Source: Acidobacteriota bacterium (lineage in GTDB: Bacteria; Acidobacteriota; Terriglobia; UBA7540). From it: a DNA stretch of 64,000 bases. Numbering within the stretch: the first letter of the stretch is position 1; every line of letters begins with the position of its first letter. The DNA is taken from positions 1-64,000 of the forward strand of contig CADDZE010000016.1 of assembly GCA_902812465.1 (NCBI GenBank), read 5' to 3'. The translations under genes and the position numbers were made by a program. Of this stretch, positions 48,116-59,683 are shown piece after piece. The notes under the pieces were generated by a model, which was not told the origin of the DNA, made no database searches, and saw only the letters and a program-made list of their open reading frames with translations.

Positions 48116-48586
48116 CTAACGGCTGCTCGCCGCGGCCGCCAAATGTTTGGCCTCGATGGCCCTCACCTTCTCGAGCCGTCGCCGGTGGCGCTCTTGGTTG
48201 CTGAACCTGGCTCCGAGGTAGGCGTGCACCAGCTCGTGCGCTAGCTCGCGCCCGATCACTCGCGCGCCCAACACCAGCACATTCATGTCGTCATGCTCCA
48301 CCCCCTGGTGCGCCGAATAGGTGTCATGACACAAGCCGGCGCGGATGCCAGGAATCTTGTTGGCCGCCACACTCGCCCCGACCCCGCTGCCGCAGATCAG
48401 GATGCCTCGTTCCCCTCTTCCCTCGCGCAGAGCATCGCCCACCGCTTCGGCGAAGTCCGGGTAGTCGACCGGATCGGTGCTGTGGGTGCCTACGTCCAGC
48501 ACTTCGTGGCCCAGGCCGCGGACGAATGCCACCAAGTTCTGTTTCAACTCGAATCCCGCATGGTCCGAACCCATTACGATGCGCAC
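48116..48586 (-). CDS. rpiB: ribose 5-phosphate isomerase B
   Basis: RpiB converts ribulose 5-phosphate and ribose 5-phosphate. The 156-residue protein has [31 protein letters not shown] with the catalytic-loop Cys at about residue 66, and a C-terminal AIEAKHLA. It heads an operon with the tal-pgi fusion, so the non-oxidative pentose phosphate genes are co-located. Confidence 0.96.
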   Translation of the reverse strand: MRIVMGSDHAGFELKQNLVAFVRGLGHEVLDVGTHSTDPVDYPDFAEAVGDALREGRGERGILICGSGVGASVAANKIPGIRAGLCHDTYSAHQGVEHDDMNVLVLGARVIGRELAHELVHAYLGARFSNQERHRRRLEKVRAIEAKHLAAAASSR

Positions 48587-48816
48587 GTTCGCCCCCTTCC
48601 CTGCCCGTCCGTCAGCGATCCTCGATTCCGCCCAGTTGGCTTCCAGCTTAACGAGTTTTCCAGCGCGTCTATCATCTTCGATCTGGCGCTCCTAGAGCGT
48701 ATCATGCTAGCTTCAGAATCGGGAGCCTGCCCGGAAGGGCAGCCGCGAGGCTTCCATCGTCCGCCAGATTTTGAACGAGGAAGGAGATAGCCGGCGCTAC
48801 CCCGCGCCGGGAAGCT

Positions 48817-49818
48817 GTGGACCTCTTTCAATTGGCCCTCGCTCTGGTGAACATTCCCTCGGTGACCGGCCAGGAAATGGCCTGCACGGACTTCCTGCGC
48901 GACTACCTCGAACGGCAAGGCTTCGCCGTCGAGCTGCAGCCGGTCAGCGACGGCCGCGCCAACCTGCTGGCATTCGCTGGCAGGCCGGAGGTGGTGCTGA
49001 GCAGCCACCTCGATACGGTTCCGCCCTTCATTCCCGGGCACGAAGACAGCGAATTCATTTACGGCCGCGGGGCGTGCGACGCCAAGGGCATTATCGCCGC
49101 TCAGGTCATGGCCGCGGAGCGGCTGCGGTCCGAGGGCTGCCAGAATTTCGGGCTGCTGTACGTAGTGGGGGAGGAAACAGTCAGCGACGGCGCCCGCGCC
49201 GCCAACGAATCGCCCCGGGGCTCCCGCTTTCTGATCAACGGCGAGCCGACGGAGAACAAGCTGGCCATCGCTACCAAGGGATACTTGGCGCTTCGCCTGC
49301 GCGCCCGCGGCCGTATGGCCCATTCGGCGTATCCGCACCTGGGCGAAAACGCGATCGAGAAGCTCCTCGACGTACTGGCCGATCTCCGCAAGCTCCCGCT
49401 TCCCACCCATCCCCTTCTCGGCCCTACGACGATGAACATCGGACTCATCGCGGGCGGGCGCGCCGCGAACGTTATCCCGGATGAAGCAGAAGCCACGGTC
49501 GTCTTCCGCACCTCGACGGAACCTGCCGGGACGGCCGCCCTTCGCTCCCGCATCGAAGCCTTGCTTCAAGGACGCTGCGAATGGGAATTCTTTCGCGACA
49601 CGCCGGCGCTGTGCATGGAGGTGCTCGAGGGATTCGAAGCCGACGTTTTCGCCTTCACCACCGACCTCCCCTCGCTCACCCGTTGGGGACGCCCACTGCT
49701 GCTGGGTCCCGGCTCGGTAACTGTTGCGCACACGGAGCAAGAGCGTGTCCGCAAGGCAGACCTGCTGCGTGCCGTCGAGCTGTACTGCTGCCTAGTAAAG
49801 CAGCTAAAGGAAAGGTGA
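48817..49818 (+). CDS. M20 family metallopeptidase (DapE/ArgE-like)
   Basis: A 333-residue dinuclear zinc hydrolase. VVLSSHLDTVPPFIP holds the first His-Asp pair, FIYGRGACDAKGIIAAQVMA the bridging Asp, LYVVGEETVSDGAR the general-base Glu, and the late HTE segment the last ligand. It is short for DapE or ArgE. The GTG at 48817 follows a distant AAGGAG. The family includes succinyl-diaminopimelate desuccinylase, LysK and acetylornithine deacetylase; the asd-dapB-dapA operon 675 bases downstream makes a lysine-pathway role plausible but unproven. Confidence 0.88.
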   Translation: MDLFQLALALVNIPSVTGQEMACTDFLRDYLERQGFAVELQPVSDGRANLLAFAGRPEVVLSSHLDTVPPFIPGHEDSEFIYGRGACDAKGIIAAQVMAAERLRSEGCQNFGLLYVVGEETVSDGARAANESPRGSRFLINGEPTENKLAIATKGYLALRLRARGRMAHSAYPHLGENAIEKLLDVLADLRKLPLPTHPLLGPTTMNIGLIAGGRAANVIPDEAEATVVFRTSTEPAGTAALRSRIEALLQGRCEWEFFRDTPALCMEVLEGFEADVFAFTTDLPSLTRWGRPLLLGPGSVTVAHTEQERVRKADLLRAVELYCCLVKQLKER

Positions 49819-50493
49819 GGGTGCTGTTGCTGGACATCGCCCCTCCATCCTGTCCTCGCCAGCCACCCGTGAGCGCCCGTGTTAGCCTTCATCACAAACC
49901 ATACGAAACACACGCCGCGAACCATAATTCTCTGGACAGTGGCGCACGGCGCGGGCATCATTACCGAAAAAAGGGCGTGAGGCTTGGCAACGAGCGCGGT
50001 CGGAGAAAGCCAAGACTAGGCGAGGGCTCGACAGCCGGGGAACAATCAAGGCCAGACAGCACCCCGAACACAGCAGGTTTTTTTAAAAGGTCCTGAATGT
50101 GCCTTAGAATCAGCACGATGCACATTTTGATTTCAGAGGGCCCAAATCAGCTCCACCTTCTCGAACGGGCGCCTGAGTCCAGTGCCCGATTGCTGACGCG
50201 GGTAGGTGGGGGAGTTCGAACTTCTGGTCCGGCGCCCCACATTGGGAAGACCTTGCCCGCGGATGTTGCCAATCCCACTGGCAGTCGGTGGAGTGGAAGT
50301 GAGGTGAGACAAAAGGATCCCTTTTCCTGACGTTCAAAGCCGGAATGTGTCCTATTATCAACAAAGTTCATCAAAATTCTCCCAATTCGATCCAAGTTGC
50401 TGAAAACAAGGCAGTTATAAAAAAATCCGGAATTTGAGGCTATGTAGCTGAAAAATAAGAGAGTTACCGATTCAATCGCATCCAGGTGAAAGC
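49819..50493. other. 675-base gap, no gene found
   Basis: No credible coding frame. From about 50330 it becomes AT-rich and probably holds the promoter of asd; no lysine riboswitch was recognised. An inverted repeat GGGCGCC (50167-50173) and GGCGCCC (50231-50237) is the only clear structure. Confidence 0.55.
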
Positions 50494-51546
50494 ATGAAGA
50501 AGCTTGAAGTCGGTATTCTTGGCGCGACTGGGATGGTGGGTCAGCGCTTTGTAACCCTTCTGGAGAATCACCCATGGTTCGAGCTGGCTTGGGTTGCCGC
50601 GTCCGACCGCTCGGCCGGCAAGAGCTATGGCGAGGCCTGCAATTGGCGGTTGCGCCGGCCGATGCCGGGCAAGGCGCGCGGCCTCCTAGTCCATGAGTGC
50701 GTTCCCCCAAATGCGGCCCCCCAGCTCCTGTTCTCTTCGCTCGATTCGAAGGTAGCTGGTGAAGTCGAAAGGGCCTTTGCCGAAGCCGGACACGTTGTGG
50801 TCTCCAACTCCGGCAGTTATCGCATGCAGCCGGACGTTCCGCTATTGATCCCCGAAGTGAACCCTGACCACCTTACGCTCGTCCGCGTCCAGCGGCAGCG
50901 GCGCGGATGGAAAGGCATGATTGTCACCAATCCCAACTGCACCGCCGTCGGACTAGTGATGTCCTTGGCTCCGATCCACCGCGCCTTCGGACTCGACCGG
51001 GTGGTGATGACCAGCATGCAAGCCGTCTCGGGCGCCGGCTATCCTGGTGTTCCGACGCTGGACATTCTGGGTAATGTGATTCCTTACATCGCCCACGAGG
51101 AGGAGAAGGTGGAGGCTGAGACGCGCAAGCTGCTGGGAAACCTGGAAGACGGCGCGGTGCGTCCCGCCGATTTCGCTGTCAGCGCGCAATGCAACCGCGT
51201 CCTGGTGGAAGACGGCCACCTGGAGACGGTGTCGGTGGCCTTGCGATCGCCCTGCTCGGTAGCAGACCTGATCGAAACCTGGCGCGGCTTTCGGGCGATA
51301 CCCCAGGAGCTCGATTTGCCTTCCGCGCCGGCGCGACCGGTGGTGGTGAGGGACGAGATCGACCGTCCGCAACCCAAATTTGATGTCGAAACGGAGGGCG
51401 GCATGGCCGCCGTGGTTGGAAGGGTGCGTCCTTGCCCGGTGCTGCAGTTCAAGTATGCCGTCCTCTCACACAACACGATCCGCGGCGCGGCCGGGGCGGC
51501 GCTGCTCAACGCGGAACTGATGAAAGCGCGGGGGTATCTCGACTGA
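50494..51546 (+). CDS. asd: aspartate-semialdehyde dehydrogenase (archaeal/fungal-like)
   Basis: Asd reduces aspartyl phosphate to aspartate semialdehyde, the branch point to lysine, threonine and methionine. The 350-residue protein has VGILGATGMVGQRFV at the N-terminus, catalytic Cys149 in IVTNPNCTAVGL, and MQAVSGAGYPGV. The QRF and NPNCTA pattern and the length fit the archaeal/fungal-like subfamily rather than the E. coli type. dapB begins one base after its stop, and dapA follows. Confidence 0.94.
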   Translation: MKKLEVGILGATGMVGQRFVTLLENHPWFELAWVAASDRSAGKSYGEACNWRLRRPMPGKARGLLVHECVPPNAAPQLLFSSLDSKVAGEVERAFAEAGHVVVSNSGSYRMQPDVPLLIPEVNPDHLTLVRVQRQRRGWKGMIVTNPNCTAVGLVMSLAPIHRAFGLDRVVMTSMQAVSGAGYPGVPTLDILGNVIPYIAHEEEKVEAETRKLLGNLEDGAVRPADFAVSAQCNRVLVEDGHLETVSVALRSPCSVADLIETWRGFRAIPQELDLPSAPARPVVVRDEIDRPQPKFDVETEGGMAAVVGRVRPCPVLQFKYAVLSHNTIRGAAGAALLNAELMKARGYLD

Positions 51547-51547
51547 A

Positions 51548-52282
51548 ATGAGCGGCTCCCGCGATCCTGACACGGTCATCGGGCTGGGGCTCATCGGCCA
51601 CGGGAAGATGGGCCGCGCTGTCGCGCAGCTTGCGCCTCAGCGCGGTTTCGAGGTGCGCCGCGTCTTCACCTCACAATCGGCGAGCCGCGGCGAAGGCATC
51701 ACGCCGGAAAACCTGCGTGACGTAGACGTGTGCATCGATTTCACCACGCCCGGCGCCGTGATGGACAATATCCGTCGCGTCGCGGAGGCGGGGTGCAACC
51801 TGGTGGTGGGGACCACTGGATGGACAGATCGCCTGGAGGCCGTCCGCGACATCGTCGAGCGAACGTCCATCGGGATGGTCTACGCGCCCAATTTCTCCAT
51901 TGGCGTTCAACTCTTCTACCGCCTGGCGCGCGCGGCCGCGGCTATCTTTCGCCGCTTCCCCCTGTACGAGCCGGCGATCATCGAAACCCACCACCGTTTC
52001 AAGCGGGACGCACCGTCCGGCACCGCGCTCGAGCTGCGCCGCCACATCGCCCCCGAACTGGGCGGGCGCGAGGTGAGTATCGCCAGCGTGCGCGCGGGCT
52101 ACGTACCCGGCACGCACGAGCTGGTGTTCGATTCGGAAGCCGACACGGTGCTATTGCGCCATGCGGCTCGTAGCCGCCAGGGTTTTGCCGAGGGAGCCCT
52201 CTATGCCGCGCGCTGGGTCATCGGCAAGCGGGGATTGTTCACCTTCGCCGAGGTGCTGGAGAGCGGACCCACCCCCAGCTGA
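51548..52282 (+). CDS. dapB: 4-hydroxy-tetrahydrodipicolinate reductase
   Basis: DapB makes tetrahydrodipicolinate using NAD(P)H. The 244-residue protein has LGLIGHGKMGRAVAQLA for nucleotide binding, IDFTTPGAVMDNI, VVGTTGW, and the signature ETHHRFKRDAPSGTA with the catalytic His pair and Lys. The ATG is one base after asd, and dapA is downstream, so the three genes form a lysine operon. Confidence 0.95.
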   Translation: MSGSRDPDTVIGLGLIGHGKMGRAVAQLAPQRGFEVRRVFTSQSASRGEGITPENLRDVDVCIDFTTPGAVMDNIRRVAEAGCNLVVGTTGWTDRLEAVRDIVERTSIGMVYAPNFSIGVQLFYRLARAAAAIFRRFPLYEPAIIETHHRFKRDAPSGTALELRRHIAPELGGREVSIASVRAGYVPGTHELVFDSEADTVLLRHAARSRQGFAEGALYAARWVIGKRGLFTFAEVLESGPTPS

Positions 52283-52346
52283 CGTTTTCTGGCCTCACCT
52301 CGGCGGGGGTTGCGGCCGGCAACGATTTCTGAAAGGAGCAAGGCAC

Positions 52347-53252
52347 GTGGCCCTCGAAATTCGTGGCTGTGGCACAGCGCTTGTCACGCCCTTTGACCGT
52401 GCGGGCAAGGTGGACGAAGCAGCCCTGCGGCGCCTGGTGCAATTTCAGATTCGCGAAGGCATCGACTTCCTGGTGCCCTGCGGCACCACCGGCGAAGCTC
52501 CCACGCTCGAACACGGCGAGTACCTGGGCGTGATTCGTCTGGTGGTGGAAGAAGCCGCGGGCAAGGTACCGGTGGTGGCCGGGGTGGGCGGCAATAACAC
52601 GAAGCGAGTGATCCAGCTGGCGCAGCAAGTGCAGCCCCTGGGCGTCCAGGCGATCCTCTCCGTGGCCCCTTACTACAATAAGCCCACCCAGGAGGGCCTT
52701 TATCAGCACTTCCGGGCCCTCGCCGAATCCACGAACCTGCCGGTGATTCTCTACAACGTTCCCAGTCGCACCTCGAGCAATATCGAGCCGGCAACGGTGG
52801 CGCGCCTGGCGGGGCTGCCGAACATTCAGGGCATCAAGGAGGCCTCGGGCAGCATCGTGCAGCAGATGGAAGTCCTGCGCGCAGTGCCGGCTGGCTTTCG
52901 CGTCTTCTCGGGTGACGACGCGTTTACCTTTCCCCTCATGGCGTTAGGGGGCGCGGGCGTCATTTCCGTGGCCTCGAACCAGGTTCCCGGCCTCATGACC
53001 AAGCTCACGCACCTCCTCCTGGAGGGCAACTACGCGGAGGCGCGCGCGCTCCATTTCCGTCTTCTGCCTCTCATGCAAGCCAATTTCATCGAGACCAATC
53101 CCGTTCCCGTCAAGGCCGGCTTGGCCATGATGGGCTTGATCGGGGAAATCTACCGGCTGCCCCTGGTGCCGATGAAGCCCGAGCATCGCGCCCGGCTCGA
53201 AAAGGTGTTGAGCGAACTGGGCGTGCTGGGATCCCCGGCAGCTCCGGCCTGA
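52347..53252 (+). CDS. dapA: 4-hydroxy-tetrahydrodipicolinate synthase
   Basis: DapA condenses pyruvate with aspartate semialdehyde. The 301-residue TIM-barrel protein has GTALVTPFDRAGKVDEAALR, VPCGTTGEAPTLEHGEY, the catalytic Tyr at about 136 (VILYNVPSR), and the Schiff-base Lys164 in GIKEASGS. The GTG at 52347 follows GAAAGGAGC. An upstream longer frame overlaps dapB and is rejected. Confidence 0.96.
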   Translation: MALEIRGCGTALVTPFDRAGKVDEAALRRLVQFQIREGIDFLVPCGTTGEAPTLEHGEYLGVIRLVVEEAAGKVPVVAGVGGNNTKRVIQLAQQVQPLGVQAILSVAPYYNKPTQEGLYQHFRALAESTNLPVILYNVPSRTSSNIEPATVARLAGLPNIQGIKEASGSIVQQMEVLRAVPAGFRVFSGDDAFTFPLMALGGAGVISVASNQVPGLMTKLTHLLLEGNYAEARALHFRLLPLMQANFIETNPVPVKAGLAMMGLIGEIYRLPLVPMKPEHRARLEKVLSELGVLGSPAAPA

Positions 53253-53270
53253 CGCTTACGGCGAGGAGAA

Positions 53271-53690
53271 ATGGCTATCGAGCGCACACTCACCATCATC
53301 AAGCCCGACGCCATGGCCGCCGGCCACGCGGGCGACATTATTCGCCTCTTCGAAGCCAACCACTTCAAGATCGTGGCCGCGCGCCTCGTCCACCTGACCA
53401 AGAAGGAGGCGGAGGGCTTCTACGCCGTGCATGTAGACAAGCCGTTTTTCGACAGCCTGACCGCGTTCATGAGTTCCGGGCCCGCCCTGGTGATGGTGCT
53501 CGAAGCCGAGAACGTCATCGCGCGCCTGCGCGAGGTGATGGGGGCAACGGATCCCGCTAAGGCCGCGCCCGGCACCATTCGCAAGCTCTATGGCTCGAGC
53601 CTCGAGCGCAACTGCGTTCACGGCTCCGATGCCTTGCAGACCGCGGCCTTCGAGATCGGCTATTTCTTTCCAGGCGTCGAGCTCATCTGA
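53271..53690 (+). CDS. ndk: nucleoside diphosphate kinase
   Basis: Ndk transfers gamma-phosphate between nucleoside di- and triphosphates through a phosphohistidine. The 139-residue protein has TIIKPDAMAAGHAGDI, a typical GPALVMVLEAENVIARLREV block and the catalytic His117 in ERNCVHGSDA. Its ATG lies 18 bases after dapA, so it is likely in the same operon. Confidence 0.96.
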   Translation: MAIERTLTIIKPDAMAAGHAGDIIRLFEANHFKIVAARLVHLTKKEAEGFYAVHVDKPFFDSLTAFMSSGPALVMVLEAENVIARLREVMGATDPAKAAPGTIRKLYGSSLERNCVHGSDALQTAAFEIGYFFPGVELI

Positions 53691-53756
53691 GTAGGGTCGG
53701 TAGGGGGACTGCCTTCTCGGGGCTCGCGGCGCGGCTGCTAGAATGAATATCAGGAG

Positions 53757-53999
53757 ATGGACGGCGTGGTGGTTCAGCTAGGCAGATTCTTGGTTATCAC
53801 CGGCGCTTTGCTGGTCCTCCTCGGCCTGCTGATCATGGCCGGTGGCCGAATCAATTTTCTGGGTTTGGGCCGGCTGCCGGGCGATATTGTCTACCGCGGA
53901 AAGAATGTCTTCTTCTATTTCCCCCTTGTGACGTGCCTGGTGCTCAGTGTCGTGCTCACGCTGGCACTCTGGCTGATCTCGCGACTGGGAGGACGGTGA
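53757..53999 (+). CDS. DUF2905 small membrane protein
   Basis: An 80-residue protein with two predicted transmembrane helices and the DUF2905 core GRINFLGLGRLPGDI then YRGKNVFFYFPL. Its function is unknown. The ATG at 53757 overlaps GGAG; a GTG at 53766 fits a standard ribosome-site spacing better, so the start is uncertain. It lies between ndk and xseA. Confidence 0.88.
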   Translation: MDGVVVQLGRFLVITGALLVLLGLLIMAGGRINFLGLGRLPGDIVYRGKNVFFYFPLVTCLVLSVVLTLALWLISRLGGR

Positions 54000-54107
54000 G
54001 GCGGGCTGCCGGCGCAGCCCACCCCACCTGGAAATCGCTCGATGGCTGCCACGCGCTTTCCTGGCGTGCTCCTCTTCGGCGGGGGAGACAGGTGAAATCC
54101 GGACACG

Positions 54108-55469
54108 ATGGCTCAAGCTTTCTTTGACTTTCAGCCGGCTCGCAAGGTTTACAGCGTCTCGGAGCTAAGCCAGGAGATTCTCGGCCTCTTCGAGAAGCAC
54201 TTTGCCGACGTCTGGGTGTCCGGCGAGGTGTCGAATTGCCGGGCTGCTCCCTCTGGCCACTATTATTTCACGCTAAAGGATTCGAGCGCGCAGCTTCGCG
54301 CTGTCTGCTTTCGCTCAGAGGCGCGCTACCTGAAGTTCAAGCCGCAGGACGGCCTGGCCGTGGTCGCCCGCGGGCGCCTCAGCCTTTACGAGGCTCGCGG
54401 TGAGTACCAGTTGGTGGTGGAGTACCTGGAGCCGGCCGGGCTGGGCGCGCTGCAATTAGCCTTCGAACAGGTGAAGGCTAAGCTTGCGGCGGAGGGCCTG
54501 TTCGACGCCAGCCGCAAGAAGCCCCTGCCGCTCCTGCCACGGACCATTGGCGTTGTCACTTCGCCCGCCGGCGCGGTGATTCGCGACATCCTGCGCGTGC
54601 TGAAGCGCCGCTATCGCAACATGAACGTGTTGCTCTACCCGGTACGCGTGCAAGGAGAGGGCGCGGCCGCGGAGATTGAGCAGGCGATCCGGTACTTCAA
54701 CCGCACCCGCGAGGCGGACGTCTTGATCCTGGCACGCGGCGGAGGGTCGCTCGAAGACCTTTGGTGCTTCAACGAAGAGTCGGTGGCCCGTGCCATCGCC
54801 GCCTCGGCCATCCCCGTCATCTCTGGCGTCGGGCACGAGACCGATTTCACTATTGCCGACCTGGTCGCCGACCTCCGTGCGCCGACGCCCTCGGCCGCCG
54901 CTGAACGGGTGGTGCGTCCCAAGCAGGACTTCGAAGCGGAGCTGGAGAATCGCGCCCGGCACCTGACCCAGCTCATCCGCCTGAGGCTTTCCGAGGCCCG
55001 TTCCCGGTTGACCGAGCTGAAGCTGCACCGAGCGTTTGAAGCCCTAGCCGCCCAGGTACGGCAGCGATCCCAGCGCGTGGATGACCACCTCGTCGCCTTG
55101 GAACGGGGCATTCGCCAGCGGCTCGGCCAGGCTCGCAATGAATGGATGCGGCTGCGCGGCGAAGTCATGCGCTTTGACCCGCGCCGCCTGCTCGAGTTGA
55201 AACGGATGCAGTTGGCGGACCGCCACAGCCGCCTTCAGGAGCAGGTGAGCCGCTTCCTGGCCGAGCAGCGGAACCGTCTGCGCCATGCCCAGGCGCTGCT
55301 CGGGGAGCGCAATCCCCTGGCCATTCTGCAGCGGGGGTACTCAATCACCCGCGACGCGGAAGGCAGGATCATCCGCGATGCCTCCCAAGCCGCCGTGGGC
55401 AGCGAGGTTTCTATCCGGCTGGCTCGCGGCGAGCTGGGCGCAGCGGTGCAAAAGATTTCGCGAGCCTAG
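54108..55469 (+). CDS. xseA: exodeoxyribonuclease VII large subunit
   Basis: The XseA subunit degrades single-stranded DNA. The 453-residue protein has an N-terminal OB fold (VSELSQEILGLFEKHFADVW, VSGEVSNCRAAPSGHYYFTL), the exonuclease core with ILARGGGSLEDLWCFNEE, ISGVGHETDFTIADLVAD and RAPTPSAAAE, and a long coiled C-terminal region. The small subunit xseB, often adjacent, is not visible in the next 400 bases. Confidence 0.95.
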   Translation: MAQAFFDFQPARKVYSVSELSQEILGLFEKHFADVWVSGEVSNCRAAPSGHYYFTLKDSSAQLRAVCFRSEARYLKFKPQDGLAVVARGRLSLYEARGEYQLVVEYLEPAGLGALQLAFEQVKAKLAAEGLFDASRKKPLPLLPRTIGVVTSPAGAVIRDILRVLKRRYRNMNVLLYPVRVQGEGAAAEIEQAIRYFNRTREADVLILARGGGSLEDLWCFNEESVARAIAASAIPVISGVGHETDFTIADLVADLRAPTPSAAAERVVRPKQDFEAELENRARHLTQLIRLRLSEARSRLTELKLHRAFEALAAQVRQRSQRVDDHLVALERGIRQRLGQARNEWMRLRGEVMRFDPRRLLELKRMQLADRHSRLQEQVSRFLAEQRNRLRHAQALLGERNPLAILQRGYSITRDAEGRIIRDASQAAVGSEVSIRLARGELGAAVQKISRA

Positions 55470-55859
55470 CCCGCAAACCTGGCTGACACACGCGGCGCAT
55501 CCAAGACAACAGCAAACCACAGCGGGCCGCCTGTAGCGGCCAACCCTTAGCCGAGAGCGGGCGCGGGAAGAAGGCGGCCGAGTGAGGCAATCGAGTGGTT
55601 GGCGTCTGTCCGCGGAAGCGGGCTAATCGCCGCGGAGAGGAGCTCTATTGATGACCCAATTTTTGCTCTGGTGCTCTCCGGATGCTCGGCGGGCCGATGG
55701 CCCTTCTGGCTCTCGCCCTCTATCCGCTTGTCTGGCTGGTTCGGGTGCCCTTCCGGATCGTAGCTGTTGCTGACGGCGTACTCGGACTGCGGTGGGCCAT
55801 CCTGACGCTGGCGGCGCGGGTACGGCGCGGCTCGCGACATGCCTCAAGGCAAGGCTCCG
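55470..55859. other. 390-base gap with one possible short membrane ORF
   Basis: No confirmed gene. A frame beginning at ATG 55682 encodes a hydrophobic N-terminus (MALLALALYPLVWLVRVPFR) but has no ribosome site and its end overlaps the kinase gene. Confidence 0.45.
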
Positions 55860-56342
55860 CTACAGCTTGTACCCAATCTTGCGCAGCAGCTCTTTGCGCG
55901 CCTGGATATCCGTCTCGGTTTCAATTCCCTTGGTCTTGACGCCATCGATTACACCCAAAATGCCGCGCCCCTGGGCAGTCTCGGCCACGATGACCTCCGC
56001 GGGATTTGCCGTGGCGCAGAAGACCTGGCACACTTCGGGCACGCTCTTGATGGTGTTCAGAATGTTGACGGGGAATCCGCCCTGCAGAAAGATGATGAAG
56101 CAGTGGCCACACGAAAGGGCCAGGGCGTTCTTCTGCGCCAGCTCGATCAGCGCTGCGTCGTTGCCGGCGTAGCGCACCAGCGCCGGTCCCGATGATTCGC
56201 AGAAGGCAACGCCGAACTTCATGCCGGGGACGGTTTGCACAATGGCCTCGTAGAGGTCTTCGACCGTCTTGATAAAGTGCGACTGCCCCAGAATGAAATT
56301 GATCTCGGCCGGCTTCTCAATCTGGACGACGCTGAGCTCCAT
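55860..56342 (-). CDS. adenosine-specific kinase
   Basis: A 160-residue protein of the adenosine-specific kinase family (PF04008). Conserved blocks are [76 protein letters not shown] and [10 protein letters not shown]. The family is small, mostly archaeal and scattered in bacteria; kinase activity is known for few members. AGGAGAG precedes the ATG. It is the last of a lepA-CPBP-kinase run. Confidence 0.92.
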   Translation of the reverse strand: MELSVVQIEKPAEINFILGQSHFIKTVEDLYEAIVQTVPGMKFGVAFCESSGPALVRYAGNDAALIELAQKNALALSCGHCFIIFLQGGFPVNILNTIKSVPEVCQVFCATANPAEVIVAETAQGRGILGVIDGVKTKGIETETDIQARKELLRKIGYKL

Positions 56343-56376
56343 AAGTTTCTCTCCTGAGTTTCTCTCCTGGCACCGG

Positions 56377-57300
56377 TCAAGGGCCAGCGCCCGCCGGTGC
56401 GGGGGATCGGTAGAAGCGGTTGAACAGGAGGAACAGCGCCGGGATCACGAGGAAGATAAGTGCACTCCCCTCCGGCCCTACGCTGCCCCCCGTTAGCCAA
56501 GACGGACCGTGAAACGACGATTGCAGCAGGTGGCCGGGGATGACCGTGCCGCTGTCGGGAACAGAAAACAGGAAGCTCTCAGAGTAGTCCCAGGAGGCAT
56601 GGAAGCCAATAGCGAACCACAGGCTGCCGGTGCGGCGCACGGTGAAGCAGAAGAACAAGCCGATCAGCCCCGCAGCGGTGCATCCCACAAGGTTCTCCCC
56701 GCCGTTATGGTAATGCATGGCGCCAAAAAGCACGGAGAGGAGAATCGATGCGGGCCAGAACCGTATTCCCCTCGCCAACGTGGCGAGCGCGTAGCCTCGC
56801 GTCAGCGTTTCTTCAAACAGGCCTACGAAGACGAAGGTGACGGCCCAAAGCAGCGCGTAGCCGGCCAAGCTCTGACCATGCAGGAGGAGGCCCCCGACGT
56901 CGAACCCGTGTCCTAGGTGAATCACCAGGAGGAGGGTTGCCAAGGCAGCGAAACCCCACGCCCCGCCCTGCCAGAAGCGCGCGCCAAAGGCCCCGCGTCC
57001 TGGCAGAAAGTAGGCGCCCATGGAGCGCTTCTCGATACGGCTCATGATCCAGGTGGCCAGCAGCACGGCTAAAACCGGGATCGGCTCGTTGAACGCCAAG
57101 GCGGGAGCTTCCCGGATCCGGTGCCGTAGGGGGTTCGCGGCCGTCCACAGGACCACCGCGATCACAAAAACAACCAGGGCAAAAGCCAGAACGCGCCAGC
57201 CCGAGCGGACGCCCTGCCGCCCGAGGAAGACGCGCGCTATCCAGGGGGCCGGCCGCCCGGGCGACGGCGCACTCCGAAACGTCGCCGATTCAGTAGTCAT
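56377..57300 (-). CDS. CPBP family intramembrane glutamic endopeptidase
   Basis: A 307-residue multi-pass membrane protein of the CPBP (Rce1-like/abortive infection) family. The catalytic motifs are [15 protein letters not shown] (EExxxR), [10 protein letters not shown] with a conserved His, and [14 protein letters not shown] with the second His. Around seven hydrophobic segments surround them. It starts 15 bases after lepA ends. Substrate unknown. Confidence 0.9.
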   Translation of the reverse strand: MTTESATFRSAPSPGRPAPWIARVFLGRQGVRSGWRVLAFALVVFVIAVVLWTAANPLRHRIREAPALAFNEPIPVLAVLLATWIMSRIEKRSMGAYFLPGRGAFGARFWQGGAWGFAALATLLLVIHLGHGFDVGGLLLHGQSLAGYALLWAVTFVFVGLFEETLTRGYALATLARGIRFWPASILLSVLFGAMHYHNGGENLVGCTAAGLIGLFFCFTVRRTGSLWFAIGFHASWDYSESFLFSVPDSGTVIPGHLLQSSFHGPSWLTGGSVGPEGSALIFLVIPALFLLFNRFYRSPAPAGAGP

Positions 57301-57315
57301 AGGTTGACCGCAACC

Positions 57316-59118
<1,803 letters not shown>

Positions 59119-59299
59119 CAAAGGGTTCACTTGCCTGTGCCGGAGAAAAGCAGGAGCCGCGCCCGCGACGCCCACCCGAGGCCGTTCGCGCCTTTCCAAT
59201 CTAACAAAGGCACGTTATGCTGTCAATTTCGCGCCGTCCAGAAGCGGCTGGCGCCTCTCCTGGCGGGAGCTAGTTTGGCATGGCTGAGGAGGGCTCGCG

Positions 59300-59683
59300 A
59301 TGATCAACGTGCGCAAGCTAGTCGCTTGGGATATCGCCATCCTGGGCTACAGGTTCATTCTGGCCGAGTTCACCGCCGGTGTGGTGCTGCCCGTTCTGCT
59401 CAGCCTCTTCATCCTGCTTCGCAGCCATTCTTTCTGGCAGGAGGCTCTGGCCCTATACTTTGCGTCGCTCGGAATCAACTATGTGCCACTGTGGCTGCAC
59501 GCCCTCGCCATCGGACGCCGGCGCAGCACGCCAGCGGAAGTGGAGGGGGAGTTGGCTCACCGAACCAAGTCCGGACTCCGCTACACCGCCCAGTCACTGC
59601 TGCTTTTGGTTCCGTTCCTTATACCGATGGTAGCGGTCGTCCAGGCGCTGACCTCGAAAACCAAAAGGCTGACTACGAAGTGA
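59300..59683 (+). CDS. small three-helix membrane protein of unknown function
   Basis: A 127-residue protein with three or four hydrophobic segments (AGVVLPVLLSLFILLR, YFASLGINYVPLWLHALAIG, SLLLLVPFLIPMVAVVQAL). GAGGAGG precedes the ATG. I do not recognise the family. It reads divergently from lepA. Composition makes it convincingly coding. Confidence 0.65.
   Translation: MINVRKLVAWDIAILGYRFILAEFTAGVVLPVLLSLFILLRSHSFWQEALALYFASLGINYVPLWLHALAIGRRRSTPAEVEGELAHRTKSGLRYTAQSLLLLVPFLIPMVAVVQALTSKTKRLTTK

Noticed and set aside
50167-50237. tRNA-like region with GGGCGCC/GGCGCCC acceptor-like arms and a TTCGAAC motif
   Set aside because: D-arm and T-stem cannot be formed and the spacing before the acceptor arm is wrong. 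It is more likely an inverted repeat.
50240-50493. Lysine riboswitch before asd
   Set aside because: I could not find the conserved core segments; a covariance search would settle it.
55682-55939. Possible 85-residue membrane protein
   Set aside because: No ribosome site, and its second half is antisense to the adenosine-specific kinase gene; kept only as part of the gap description.
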